A stretch of 15,625 nt of DNA, taken from NCBI GenBank assembly GCA_046484845.1, contig JAWOIB010000047.1:1-15625 (forward strand), given 5' to 3'. The notes under the pieces were generated by a model, which saw only the letters and a list, made by a program, of their open reading frames with translations, did no database searches and had not been told where the DNA came from. Origin of the DNA: DSBX01 sp046484845 (GTDB lineage Bacteria; Hydrothermota; Tepidihabitantia; Tepidihabitantales; Tepidihabitantaceae). The translations under genes and the position numbers were made by a program. Shown one piece after another: positions 5,461 through 12,013 of the stretch (positions are counted from its first letter, which is position 1; each line of letters begins with the position of its first letter).

Positions 5461-6552
5461 GTGTTCCGGCGCTGGTCGTGTTGCGGTCTGCTCTCGGTGT
5501 CCCTGCTGATGCCGGCCTCGACCGCGCGCGCCGACGTCCTCATCGGCCGCTGTCCCCGGCCCGGGGTCGAGCGCATCGTCACCGGCCCCTTCGTGCAGGC
5601 CGACGTCAACGACATCCTCGGTATCGAATCGGCCGGCAGGCTGTCCGCCGCCCTGCGCCCCGGCCTTCCCCGGTCCGAACCCGGGCTGTTCCATCTCTGC
5701 CTGTTCCGGGCGTTCGGCGGAGAGGTGCGCGAGGTATGGCGCAGCGGGCCCCTGCTGGCCGACGCCTGCCCGCCGGCCCGGCTCGCTCCCAACGCCTGGA
5801 CCCTGCTTGACCTCGACCGCAATGGCCTGCTACGGCTGCTGGTCTTCTCCGGCGACCGGTGCCAGGTCACCAGCTTCGGCCCGGACTCCATCACCACCCG
5901 GGGACTGCCCCTGCCCGGGGCCTGGGTCGTGGACGCGGTCGCCGCCGACCTCGACGGTGACGGCCGCGAGGAACTGGTCACGCTGGAAATCACCCCGACC
6001 GACACGCTACTGTCCACCCGGCTGCTCCGGGTGTACGCGGTCACCGACTCGGGCTTCTCGCCGCTGTCCGACTACCTCACCGGCCTGCTCTGGCAGGCGG
6101 GCACCGACCTCACCCTCGCCGGGCCGGTCCGGCTCGAAGGCTACCCCGGCCGGTTGCCGGTCCTGATGGGCACCAGGCGCGAGCCCGGGCCGACCGCGCT
6201 GGCAGTACTGTACCTCGACGAATCGGGCCGGCACCGGCTCACCACCAACCCCTTCCCGCTCCGGGAATGGTTCGACAAGGAAGAGGTCCTGCCCGGCGGC
6301 CGGCTGGTGTTCGCCAACCAGGGCGACTCGCTGGTCGGTTACGGGTTCTTTGTCCCGGGCTCCCGGCGGGGCGGGCCGTCGTTCAGCTTCGCCGGGCTGG
6401 AGGATGGCGCCTGGCGGCTCCTGCCGCTGGCCGAATCAGCCCGACAGTTCGGCTGGCCGGCCGCCCCGTTCCGGCACGACGGCCGCCCCGGCTGGCTCGA
6501 ACTGCGCGAGCAGGTATTCCGCTTCCACCCCGACCCGGTGTTCACGTGGTAG
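5461..6552 (+). CDS. Exported FG-GAP/VCBS-like repeat protein
   Basis: From GTG 5461 the protein is 363 residues long. It starts with a typical signal peptide: basic FRR, a hydrophobic core and a likely cut after ARA (residue 24). Three calcium-loop-like segments occur: ADVNDILG (about 47), LDLDRNG (116-122) and ADLDGDGREEL (162-172). The last is the classic FG-GAP/VCBS signature, suggesting an incomplete or diverged beta-propeller. No enzyme motif is seen. An earlier in-frame GTG at 5443 lies upstream of the promoter -10 and would put a hydrophobic stretch before the basic residues, so I prefer 5461. No Shine-Dalgarno precedes either start. The molecular function is unknown; it would act in the periplasm or outside the cell. 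Confidence 0.75.
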   Translation: MFRRWSCCGLLSVSLLMPASTARADVLIGRCPRPGVERIVTGPFVQADVNDILGIESAGRLSAALRPGLPRSEPGLFHLCLFRAFGGEVREVWRSGPLLADACPPARLAPNAWTLLDLDRNGLLRLLVFSGDRCQVTSFGPDSITTRGLPLPGAWVVDAVAADLDGDGREELVTLEITPTDTLLSTRLLRVYAVTDSGFSPLSDYLTGLLWQAGTDLTLAGPVRLEGYPGRLPVLMGTRREPGPTALAVLYLDESGRHRLTTNPFPLREWFDKEEVLPGGRLVFANQGDSLVGYGFFVPGSRRGGPSFSFAGLEDGAWRLLPLAESARQFGWPAAPFRHDGRPGWLELREQVFRFHPDPVFTW

Positions 6553-6580
6553 CGCCCTCCCTTGCCCGCGCCGCGCAGTT

Positions 6581-6596
6581 CCCGCCCCGCGGCGGG
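6581..6596 (+). terminator. Short GC hairpin between two plus-strand genes
   Basis: CCCGCC, a 4-nt loop and GGCGGG form a perfect 6-bp stem between the exported protein gene and the UPF0158 gene. There is no T-tract, so partial attenuation is the most that can be proposed. Confidence 0.25.
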
Positions 6597-6612
6597 CGCA
6601 GGACGACCGCCA

Positions 6613-7038
6613 ATGCGTAAGCTGAGGGTGCTGGCCCGCGACCTCGTGTTCGCGCTGCAGGGCCGGGCCCAGGGCACGGTCCATTACCTCGACCTCGAAA
6701 CCGGCGCGGTCATCCCGGTCTTCGGGTTCAACCGCGACCGCGTCCTCGCGACGGTCCGGGCGACGCCGTCGCGCTACACCCGGCTCGCGCCCCGGACCGG
6801 CCGGCGCGACTACGAAGTGATGGCCCGCTTCGTGGAAACGGTTGATGACGACGACCTGCGCGGGCGCCTACGCGCGGCCATCGCCGGGGAGAACGTCTTC
6901 TCCGGGTTCCGGTCCGAAGTCGATCGCGCCCCGGCCGAGCGCGCGCGCTGGGAACGCTACCGGGCGGAAAAGGTCGCCGACGGCCTGCGGGCGCGGCTGG
7001 CCGAGGCCGGCATCGCGCTCGAACTCGTCTTCGACTGA
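6613..7038 (+). CDS. UPF0158 family protein
   Basis: This 141-residue soluble protein matches UPF0158 over its whole length. Recognisable stretches are VHYLDLETGAVIPVF (about 25-40), the RRDYEVMARFVETVDDDDLRG segment (about 69-89), LRAAIAGENVFSGFRSEV (about 89-106), and RARWERYRAEKVADGLRARL near the end. The biochemical function of the family is not known to me. The ATG at 6613 gives the usual family length; AGGA about 9 nt upstream is a weak ribosome-binding site. The longer frame from TTG 6562 adds a Pro/Arg-rich tail of no family likeness and is rejected. It follows the exported protein gene by 60 nt and converges on the HD-domain gene. Confidence 0.85.
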   Translation: MRKLRVLARDLVFALQGRAQGTVHYLDLETGAVIPVFGFNRDRVLATVRATPSRYTRLAPRTGRRDYEVMARFVETVDDDDLRGRLRAAIAGENVFSGFRSEVDRAPAERARWERYRAEKVADGLRARLAEAGIALELVFD

Positions 7039-7051
7039 GCCGGCCGGCTCA
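7036..7051. repeat. 16-bp palindrome containing both convergent stop codons
   Basis: TGAGCCGGCCGGCTCA is a perfect palindrome. Its first three bases are the TGA of the plus-strand UPF0158 gene and its last three are the TGA of the minus-strand HD gene. In RNA each strand could form at most a 6-bp stem around a small loop at a gene end; no T-tract follows on either side. Confidence 0.7.
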
Positions 7052-8356
7052 GCACTCGCCCGGCGGCAACTCGCCCGGGGCCAGGATTTCGTTGGGCTGC
7101 TCGAACAGCTCCGCGCAGCACCGCCCCGCCTCCGCCAGCCGGTCCTGGCAGTCCGGGTCCAGGAACACGAAGAACTTCCAGAGCCCCTCCTGCCGCTTGC
7201 GCAGGTCCACGAGCTCCTGGTTGTGTTCCAGCACCCGGGCCGGCCGGCCGGGCTCCAGCCGGAACCGGGCATTGGCCTCGCGCAGCTGCATCCCCGCCGA
7301 CGGGCAGTACACGATCACCGACTGGAACGGCACGGACAGCCGGCGGGCCAGCCGGCGCTCGGCCCGCTGCCTGGCCGCCGGGTCAAGGTGCAGCGGGGCG
7401 AACCGCTCGGTCGAGGGCAGGTTCCGCCGGGAAACCATATAGGCCTTCTTGTACAGCCGTCGGGCCAGGTAGTTGCGGGCCAGGTGCCGGGCCGCGGTCG
7501 GCCCGGCCGAAACCAACCTGAGCAGACCCTCGTCCCCGAGGTCGTACAGCGCGCGCTCGCCCAGCCTCGCCCGGGGCGCGGCCAGGCAGAGCTCCAGCGC
7601 CTTCGAAAGCATCGCCGAGGCCGCGTTCTTCGCCGGGTGGTAGTACACCCGCTCGCTCAGCACGTAGCGCATCCGGAGCAGGTTGGTGATTTCGCTCAGG
7701 CCGTCCATCCGGAACAGCCCGTTGCGCACCAGGTTGACCGCCAGCCCGCCCCGGTCGACCACGAAGTACTTGTAGATGCGCTCGTCGAACCGCTGGGACA
7801 GCCCGGTGAAATAGCAGTCGCGCTCCAGGTAATCGAGCAGGTCCGCGCAGATGGTCCCGGCCACGATGTCGTAATGGAATGTCGGGCCGCCCGGCACCAG
7901 ACGGTGCTCGGTCATCAGCCGCAGCAGCGACTCCCGCAGTTCGAGCCGCTCAAGCACCGGGGCGAGGTCGGTCCGGGTCAGGAAATGCCGGATGCGCTCG
8001 CGGTTGCGGTCATGGCGCGGGAACACCCGCCGCTCGTCCTCCAGCGTGTGCCCGAAAGGGATGTGGGTGATGTCGTGGACCAGCGCGTACAGGCGTATCA
8101 GCCGCTCGTCCTCGGCCGAGACCGCAGCGCGGCCGCAGTTCTCCCGGATTGCCGCGATCATCCGCCCGGCGACGCCGCAGGTTCCCAGCGAATGCTCGAA
8201 CCGGGTGTGAACCGCGCCCGGATAGACGAGATGCGCCGCGCCGAGCTGCTTTATCTGCCGCAACCGCTGGAAACAGCCGGTGTCGATGACCGCCAGCTCT
8301 TCGGCGGTGAAATCGAGGTCGCCGTGAACCGGGTCGCGGACGGTCTTGCCTGCCAC
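7049..8356 (-). CDS. HD-domain phosphohydrolase (SAMHD1/dNTPase-like)
   Basis: This 435-residue protein has an N-terminal HD domain (about 1-200) of the SAMHD1/YdhJ-like group. The start RDPVHGDLDFT leads to YPGAVHTRFEHSLGT with His55, then LVHDITHIPFGH with His94-Asp95 and His98/His103, and ADLLDYLERD with Asp172/Asp175. Together these give the H...HD...D metal site. The C-terminal half resembles the helical/regulatory part of such enzymes and carries basic stretches. Relatives hydrolyse dNTPs or other nucleotides; the substrate here is not known. The start is GTG 8356, only 3 nt after the queH stop, with no Shine-Dalgarno. A -35/-10 pair lies inside the queH 3' end with the -10 ending 5 nt before the GTG, so it may have its own leaderless transcript as well as reading from queH. 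Confidence 0.87.
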   Translation of the reverse strand: MAGKTVRDPVHGDLDFTAEELAVIDTGCFQRLRQIKQLGAAHLVYPGAVHTRFEHSLGTCGVAGRMIAAIRENCGRAAVSAEDERLIRLYALVHDITHIPFGHTLEDERRVFPRHDRNRERIRHFLTRTDLAPVLERLELRESLLRLMTEHRLVPGGPTFHYDIVAGTICADLLDYLERDCYFTGLSQRFDERIYKYFVVDRGGLAVNLVRNGLFRMDGLSEITNLLRMRYVLSERVYYHPAKNAASAMLSKALELCLAAPRARLGERALYDLGDEGLLRLVSAGPTAARHLARNYLARRLYKKAYMVSRRNLPSTERFAPLHLDPAARQRAERRLARRLSVPFQSVIVYCPSAGMQLREANARFRLEPGRPARVLEHNQELVDLRKRQEGLWKFFVFLDPDCQDRLAEAGRCCAELFEQPNEILAPGELPPGEC

Positions 8357-8359
8357 CCG

Positions 8360-8932
8360 CTATCTTATGGGCCGGGCGCCGCCGGTCAAACCCGGGTCCT
8401 CGGGCATCGAAAACTCGCACCCGCAGTACCGCTGCCGGTAGAGCCCGAGCTCGCGCGCCTGCGCCACGCTCCGGCGGAAGCCGTCCTGCTTCTTCCAGTC
8501 CCCGCCCACGAACACCAGCCCCCGGGACCGGGCCAGCTCCTCGCCCAGCGGGTTGATGACCGCGGCCGGCTTCTTCGGTCCGAGCGTCAGCGTCGAAGCA
8601 AGATGGGTACAACCGTGGGCCACCGCCCGGTCGGCCGCGACCGCCAGCCTCAGCCGGTAGCAGGCGACGCAGCGCCGCCCACCCTCAGGTTCGGCCTCCA
8701 GCCCGGCCGCCGCGGCCAGGAACTCCTCGTGCGCGCAGGGCACGACCTCCATCGGCACGTGCCAGGACGCGGCCAGCTTCTCGGCCGCCACCGCCCGGAG
8801 CAGGAACTCCTCCCCGGGCGCGATGTTGGGATTCACGAAGCAACCGGCCACCGCGTACTCATCCGCCAGCCGGCGCAGCACTTCGGTCGCGCACGGCCCG
8901 CAGCAGACATGCAGCAGCAACCGGGGTTTCAC
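8360..8932 (-). CDS. queH: Epoxyqueuosine reductase QueH
   Basis: The protein (190 residues from GTG 8932) matches the QueH (former DUF208) family, which reduces epoxyqueuosine to queuosine at the wobble base of tRNA using an iron-sulfur cluster. Visible motifs are LLHVCCGPC with Cys10, Cys11 and Cys14; RRCVACYRLRL with Cys88 and Cys91; GDWKKQDG (143-150); and LYRQRYCGC with Cys170 and Cys172. Length is normal. The proposed start at 8932 follows the promoter -10 by 6 nt and needs no leader. The GTG at 8938 would add two residues but directly abuts the -10. No ribosome-binding site is present. No other queuosine gene is in the window; the HD-domain gene follows 3 nt later. Confidence 0.93.
   Translation of the reverse strand: MKPRLLLHVCCGPCATEVLRRLADEYAVAGCFVNPNIAPGEEFLLRAVAAEKLAASWHVPMEVVPCAHEEFLAAAAGLEAEPEGGRRCVACYRLRLAVAADRAVAHGCTHLASTLTLGPKKPAAVINPLGEELARSRGLVFVGGDWKKQDGFRRSVAQARELGLYRQRYCGCEFSMPEDPGLTGGARPIR
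8362..8389 (-). promoter_or_regulatory. Possible internal promoter for the HD-domain gene
   Basis: The minus strand reads TTGACC (8389-8384), a 16-nt spacer and TAAGAT (8367-8362), inside the last codons of queH. The -10 overlaps the queH TAG stop and ends 5 nt before the GTG of the HD gene. Matches are 5/6 and 4/6. Confidence 0.45.
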
Positions 8933-8938
8933 GCTCAC

Positions 8939-8966
8939 AGGCTATCTCCCGGTCACGCCCGGTCAA
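8939..8966 (-). promoter_or_regulatory. Promoter of queH
   Basis: The minus strand reads TTGACC (8966-8961), a 16-nt spacer and TAGCCT (8944-8939). It closely parallels the HD-gene site. A start 6-7 nt downstream falls on GTG 8932, implying a leaderless queH mRNA. Confidence 0.5.
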
Positions 8967-9041
8967 GTCCTGTCCCGGCTCCGACTGCTTGCCCCTGCCC
9001 CCGGCCTGCTGCCCGGGGCCGCCCCGGGGCGGTCCAGGCAG

Positions 9042-9093
9042 ATGTCACCGGGGCCGTAGGGAAGCAGGGGGAGGAGAACAACCCCTGTGACAT
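9042..9093. repeat. 12-bp inverted repeat with a competing inner hairpin
   Basis: In the 240-nt region between the divergent queH and lipoprotein promoters, ATGTCACCGGGG (9042-9053) is complementary to CCCCTGTGACAT (9082-9093) at 11 of 12 positions across a 28-nt loop. The right arm can instead pair its CCCCTG (9082-9087) with CAGGGG at 9065-9070. A separate 14-bp palindrome, CCGCCCCGGGGCGG, lies at 9019-9032. No gene is seen here. An operator or small RNA is possible. Confidence 0.5.
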
Positions 9094-9128
9094 TATCGCT
9101 GTAGCATCACAATGGTCTCCTGCCGGGC

Positions 9129-9156
9129 TTGACAGCCAAGGTCGAGACACTAGAAT
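9129..9156 (+). promoter_or_regulatory. Sigma-70-like promoter for lipoprotein and OmpA-family genes
   Basis: TTGACA (9129-9134), a 16-nt spacer and TAGAAT (9151-9156) match 6/6 and 5/6. The -35 is followed by GCC. Transcription should begin near 9163, just before AGGAGG at 9165-9170, leaving a short leader with a ribosome-binding site. Confidence 0.7.
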
Positions 9157-9179
9157 GTCGCAAAAGGAGGACCTGCGTT

Positions 9180-9800
9180 ATGCGTCGCTTCGTTACTGGC
9201 CTGTTTGTGTTTGTCGCGGTAACCGGACTGTTGCTCACGACCGGTTGCCAGCGAGAGAACTCGCTCCGCATCGTTTCGGTCAACCGGGGCGAGCCGCTGA
9301 TGAGCGACCTCGTTGACTTCGGCGAGGTGACGATTCGCGAACCGGGCGAGGAACCCGAAACCTACCGGATTTCGGAAGTCCCGACCGATGTTGTCGACCT
9401 TGACCTCCAGTATGTCGAAATCGGGCTCGGCCTGCCGACCTGGACCCCGTACATAGCCAGCCTCGAACGGGCCACCATCAGCTACCTCAACCTCGAAACC
9501 GGCGAGACCTACGAGGCGGTGCAGGTCGCGATGAGCGCCACGGTCGAGGCGGACCCCAACGCCCGGCGCACCGAGCGGGTCCGGTTGACCATCGCCCCCG
9601 GGCAGTGGAAGGCGCGGGTGTTCGAGGAATACCTGCAGACCGACCCCGAGGACGACGATTACGGCCCGGTTGCCCAGGTCAAAGCCACCATTTCGATCGA
9701 AGGCTTCGACTACACCTCGAAGAACAAGGTCCGGGCCGTCAAGGAATGTGACATCATCTTCGGGAACTTCTGGGACGAGCCGAGCCGCCTCGGACAGTAG
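9180..9800 (+). CDS. Putative lipoprotein of unknown function
   Basis: Not recognised beyond its lipoprotein signal. The 206-residue protein starts MRRFVTGLFVFVAVTG and reaches the lipobox LLTTGC at Cys23, where lipid attachment would be expected. The mature part is rich in alternating hydrophobic and charged residues (for example VDLDLQYVEIGL, RVRLTIAP), which suggests a beta-sandwich. An acidic TDPEDDDYG segment lies near the end. The ATG at 9180 has AGGAGG 9 nt upstream. The longer frame from TTG 9129 would begin on the -35 element and is rejected. It precedes the OmpA-family gene by 82 nt on the same strand and probably shares its transcript, consistent with an envelope or outer-membrane role (inference). 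Confidence 0.8.
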   Translation: MRRFVTGLFVFVAVTGLLLTTGCQRENSLRIVSVNRGEPLMSDLVDFGEVTIREPGEEPETYRISEVPTDVVDLDLQYVEIGLGLPTWTPYIASLERATISYLNLETGETYEAVQVAMSATVEADPNARRTERVRLTIAPGQWKARVFEEYLQTDPEDDDYGPVAQVKATISIEGFDYTSKNKVRAVKECDIIFGNFWDEPSRLGQ

Positions 9801-9830
9801 CCCGAACCGACACCAGGGCCTGTTCGTTAT

Positions 9831-9846
9831 CCCGGGCTGACCCGGG
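9831..9846 (+). terminator. Short CCCGGG hairpin between lipoprotein and OmpA-family genes
   Basis: CCCGGG, CTGA, CCCGGG forms a perfect 6-bp stem 30 nt after the lipoprotein stop. It lacks a real T-tract. No promoter is evident downstream, so it more likely attenuates or protects an mRNA end than fully terminates. Confidence 0.3.
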
Positions 9847-9882
9847 TGATTTGTAGCGTGCTGATTGCGAAGGGAGCAAGCA

Positions 9883-11871
9883 ATGCAGAAGACCATCACC
9901 ATACTGACCATCGCCCTGCTGCTGCCGGGCCTGCTCGGGGCTTACCCGGGCATCGGCGGCGGCCGAGGCCTCTTCCGGGTGCAGAACGCGCTCGTCGAGT
10001 CCGAAGCCGGGCTGACCATCTCGTTCCATGTGCTGGGCCGAAACCCGGAAGGAACGAACTGGTACAACGAAACCTCGAAGGGCTGGGTCGCCGACCTCAT
10101 CGCGCCCGAACTCAGCTATGCCCCGCTCGTCACGAAATGGGTCGGGGCCGAGCTGTTCGGGTCCTGGGGCGGCGTCTTCCAGTACTGGGAGGGACACAAG
10201 CCGGGCGCTGACCGGAAGGGATACGAGCAGGGCATGCACAACCTGAGGGCAGGCGGCAAGCTCTCCATCCTCCCCCTCATCCCGGTGCTCAAGCTCGGCG
10301 CTTTCGTCGACTACACCTTCACCTCGCGCGAAGTGAAGAGCTGGGACATCTGGCTCGACCCGACGGCGGTGCCGGGGAGAGAAGGCCTGGGGTGGAAGGC
10401 GCTCGCGACCTTCCAGTTGCAGGACCTCTTCCCCTCCCTGCCGAACGCCATGGTCAACTACGGCGAGAGGGACGAAGTCCAGACCTATGGCGCCGGGGTC
10501 GAACTCGCGGCCAGTGAGTTTGCGCTGTTCGCGGAACTCCAGTCGGAACAGCCCAAATCACCCCAGGCCGAGACACGAGTTGCCGGCATATTCGACACCG
10601 AGCAGGGAACGGTTCGTCTTACCCCGGGCGTCGCTTTCGGCAGCGGCACTTCGGGCTTGACCCTGAAGGCCGGCTACACGTTTGTCTGGGGCCCGACCGC
10701 GCCCGACTTCGAGGTCATCCTCGGGCTGGTCATCGCCACCCCGTTCGGCAGGCGCGCGCCGGCTGAGTACGGTGCGATTGCCGGCCGGGTCGTGGACGAG
10801 CGCACCGGCGCCGGCATCGCCGCCCGCGTCTCCTTCCCCGACAGCCCGGACCTTGCCTCGCTGAGCACCTCGGCCGGCGGCGTGTTCACGCTCGACCGGG
10901 TGCCGACGGGTGTCGTCGTGGTCGAGGTCGAAGCCGACGGTTACCAGGGCCAGACGGTACCGGTGGACGTGCCCGTCGACGCCACCGCCCAGTACGAGTT
11001 CAAACTCCGGCCGCTGTTCACCTACGGGACAATCGCCGGTAGCGTCACCGATGTCGACAACAACCAGCCGCTGGCCGCCACCATCGAGTTCCCGGGCACC
11101 GACCTGGCCGCGGTCGAGACCGACCCCGGGACCGGCGCGTTCCGGCTCGACAACGTCCCGACCGGCATCTACACCACGACCGCCTCGGCCGACGGGTACT
11201 TCAAGGGCTCGCTCACCGTCCAGGTCGAGGAAGGCCGGGTCGCCACGCCTGCCTTCGCGCTCCGCGTGCTGGCCGACCGGTCAACGCTCACCGGCAAGGT
11301 CTCGGACAAGAAGACCGGCGAGCCGCTCCTCGCCACCATCAGCTTCCCGGACGCCGGCGTCGATGCGGTCCGGAGCGACGGCGTCACCGGCGTGTACATG
11401 ACCGAGCTGCCGGTCGGCTCCTACGCGGTCAAGGTTTCCGCCGAGAACTACCTCGACCAGACCGCGGCCATCGTCATCCAGAAGAACCAGCCGCTCGTCA
11501 AGAGCTTCGAGCTGGTCCAGGAAGGCATGACCATTACCCTGCGCGGCATCTACTTCGATGTCAACAAGGCGACGATCAAACCCGAGTCGCGGCCCGCGCT
11601 CGAAGACGCGGCCAGGATTCTCGCCGACAACCCGGAAATCCGGGTCGAGATCCAGGGCCACACCGACAGCGACGGCGCGGCGAGCTACAACCAGCAGCTC
11701 TCCGAACACCGGGCGCAGTCGGTCGTCACCTACCTGGTGCAGAACTTCGGCATCGCCGCCAACCGGCTCGTGGGCCGGGGCTACGGCGAAGACCAGCCCG
11801 TCGCCACGAACGCGACGCCCGAGGGCAAGACGCTCAACCGGCGCGTCGAGTTCGTCATCCTCGGCCGGTAG
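9883..11871 (+). CDS. OmpA-family protein with three carboxypeptidase-regulatory-like domains
   Basis: From ATG 9883 (GGGAG 7 nt upstream) the protein is 662 residues. It has a signal peptide ending near GLLGA-YPG and a long region to about 290 that reads like an outer-membrane beta barrel, with alternating residues and aromatic strand ends. Three tandem CarbopepD_reg/PEGA-like domains start near 297, 381 and 467, each opening G-I/L-(A/T)-G-(R/S/K)-V and containing a G-F/Y-(T/R/M)-L-(V/D)-P-G turn. A C-terminal OmpA domain (about 548-662) shows YFDVNKATIKPES, GHTDSDG, NQQLSEHRAQSV and NRRVEF, the residues that bind diaminopimelate-type peptidoglycan. It should tie the outer membrane to the cell wall, with the three beta domains as a periplasmic spacer. 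A strong terminator follows. Confidence 0.9.
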   Translation: MQKTITILTIALLLPGLLGAYPGIGGGRGLFRVQNALVESEAGLTISFHVLGRNPEGTNWYNETSKGWVADLIAPELSYAPLVTKWVGAELFGSWGGVFQYWEGHKPGADRKGYEQGMHNLRAGGKLSILPLIPVLKLGAFVDYTFTSREVKSWDIWLDPTAVPGREGLGWKALATFQLQDLFPSLPNAMVNYGERDEVQTYGAGVELAASEFALFAELQSEQPKSPQAETRVAGIFDTEQGTVRLTPGVAFGSGTSGLTLKAGYTFVWGPTAPDFEVILGLVIATPFGRRAPAEYGAIAGRVVDERTGAGIAARVSFPDSPDLASLSTSAGGVFTLDRVPTGVVVVEVEADGYQGQTVPVDVPVDATAQYEFKLRPLFTYGTIAGSVTDVDNNQPLAATIEFPGTDLAAVETDPGTGAFRLDNVPTGIYTTTASADGYFKGSLTVQVEEGRVATPAFALRVLADRSTLTGKVSDKKTGEPLLATISFPDAGVDAVRSDGVTGVYMTELPVGSYAVKVSAENYLDQTAAIVIQKNQPLVKSFELVQEGMTITLRGIYFDVNKATIKPESRPALEDAARILADNPEIRVEIQGHTDSDGAASYNQQLSEHRAQSVVTYLVQNFGIAANRLVGRGYGEDQPVATNATPEGKTLNRRVEFVILGR

Positions 11872-11892
11872 CCCGGCCGTCGGACGGACAAT

Positions 11893-11923
11893 GCGGGGGA
11901 GCCTCAGGCTCCCCCGCCCTTTT
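11893..11923 (+). terminator. Strong intrinsic terminator after the OmpA-family gene
   Basis: A perfect 11-bp stem (GCGGGGGAGCC / GGCTCCCCCGC) with a TCA loop is followed by CCTTTT. It lies 22 nt after the stop codon and before the next promoter. Confidence 0.88.
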
Positions 11924-11942
11924 CGGCCGGGCCGAGCCGGGT

Positions 11943-11970
11943 TTGACAGCCCGCCGCTGTGAACTAACAT
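11943..11970 (+). promoter_or_regulatory. Promoter of the S8 protease gene
   Basis: TTGACA (11943-11948, followed by GCC), a 16-nt spacer and TAACAT (11965-11970) match 6/6 and 4/6. The leader would be about 37 nt and contains AGGAGG at 12004-12009, four bases before the ATG. Confidence 0.6.
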
Positions 11971-12013
11971 CTATTGAGGTCCGATTGCAGGAAAACCCTA
12001 CACAGGAGGCTCG

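Noticed and set aside
6842..9316. Plus-strand frame of 824 codons
   Set aside because: Antisense to queH and the HD-domain gene, both identified by catalytic motifs, and it crosses two promoters.
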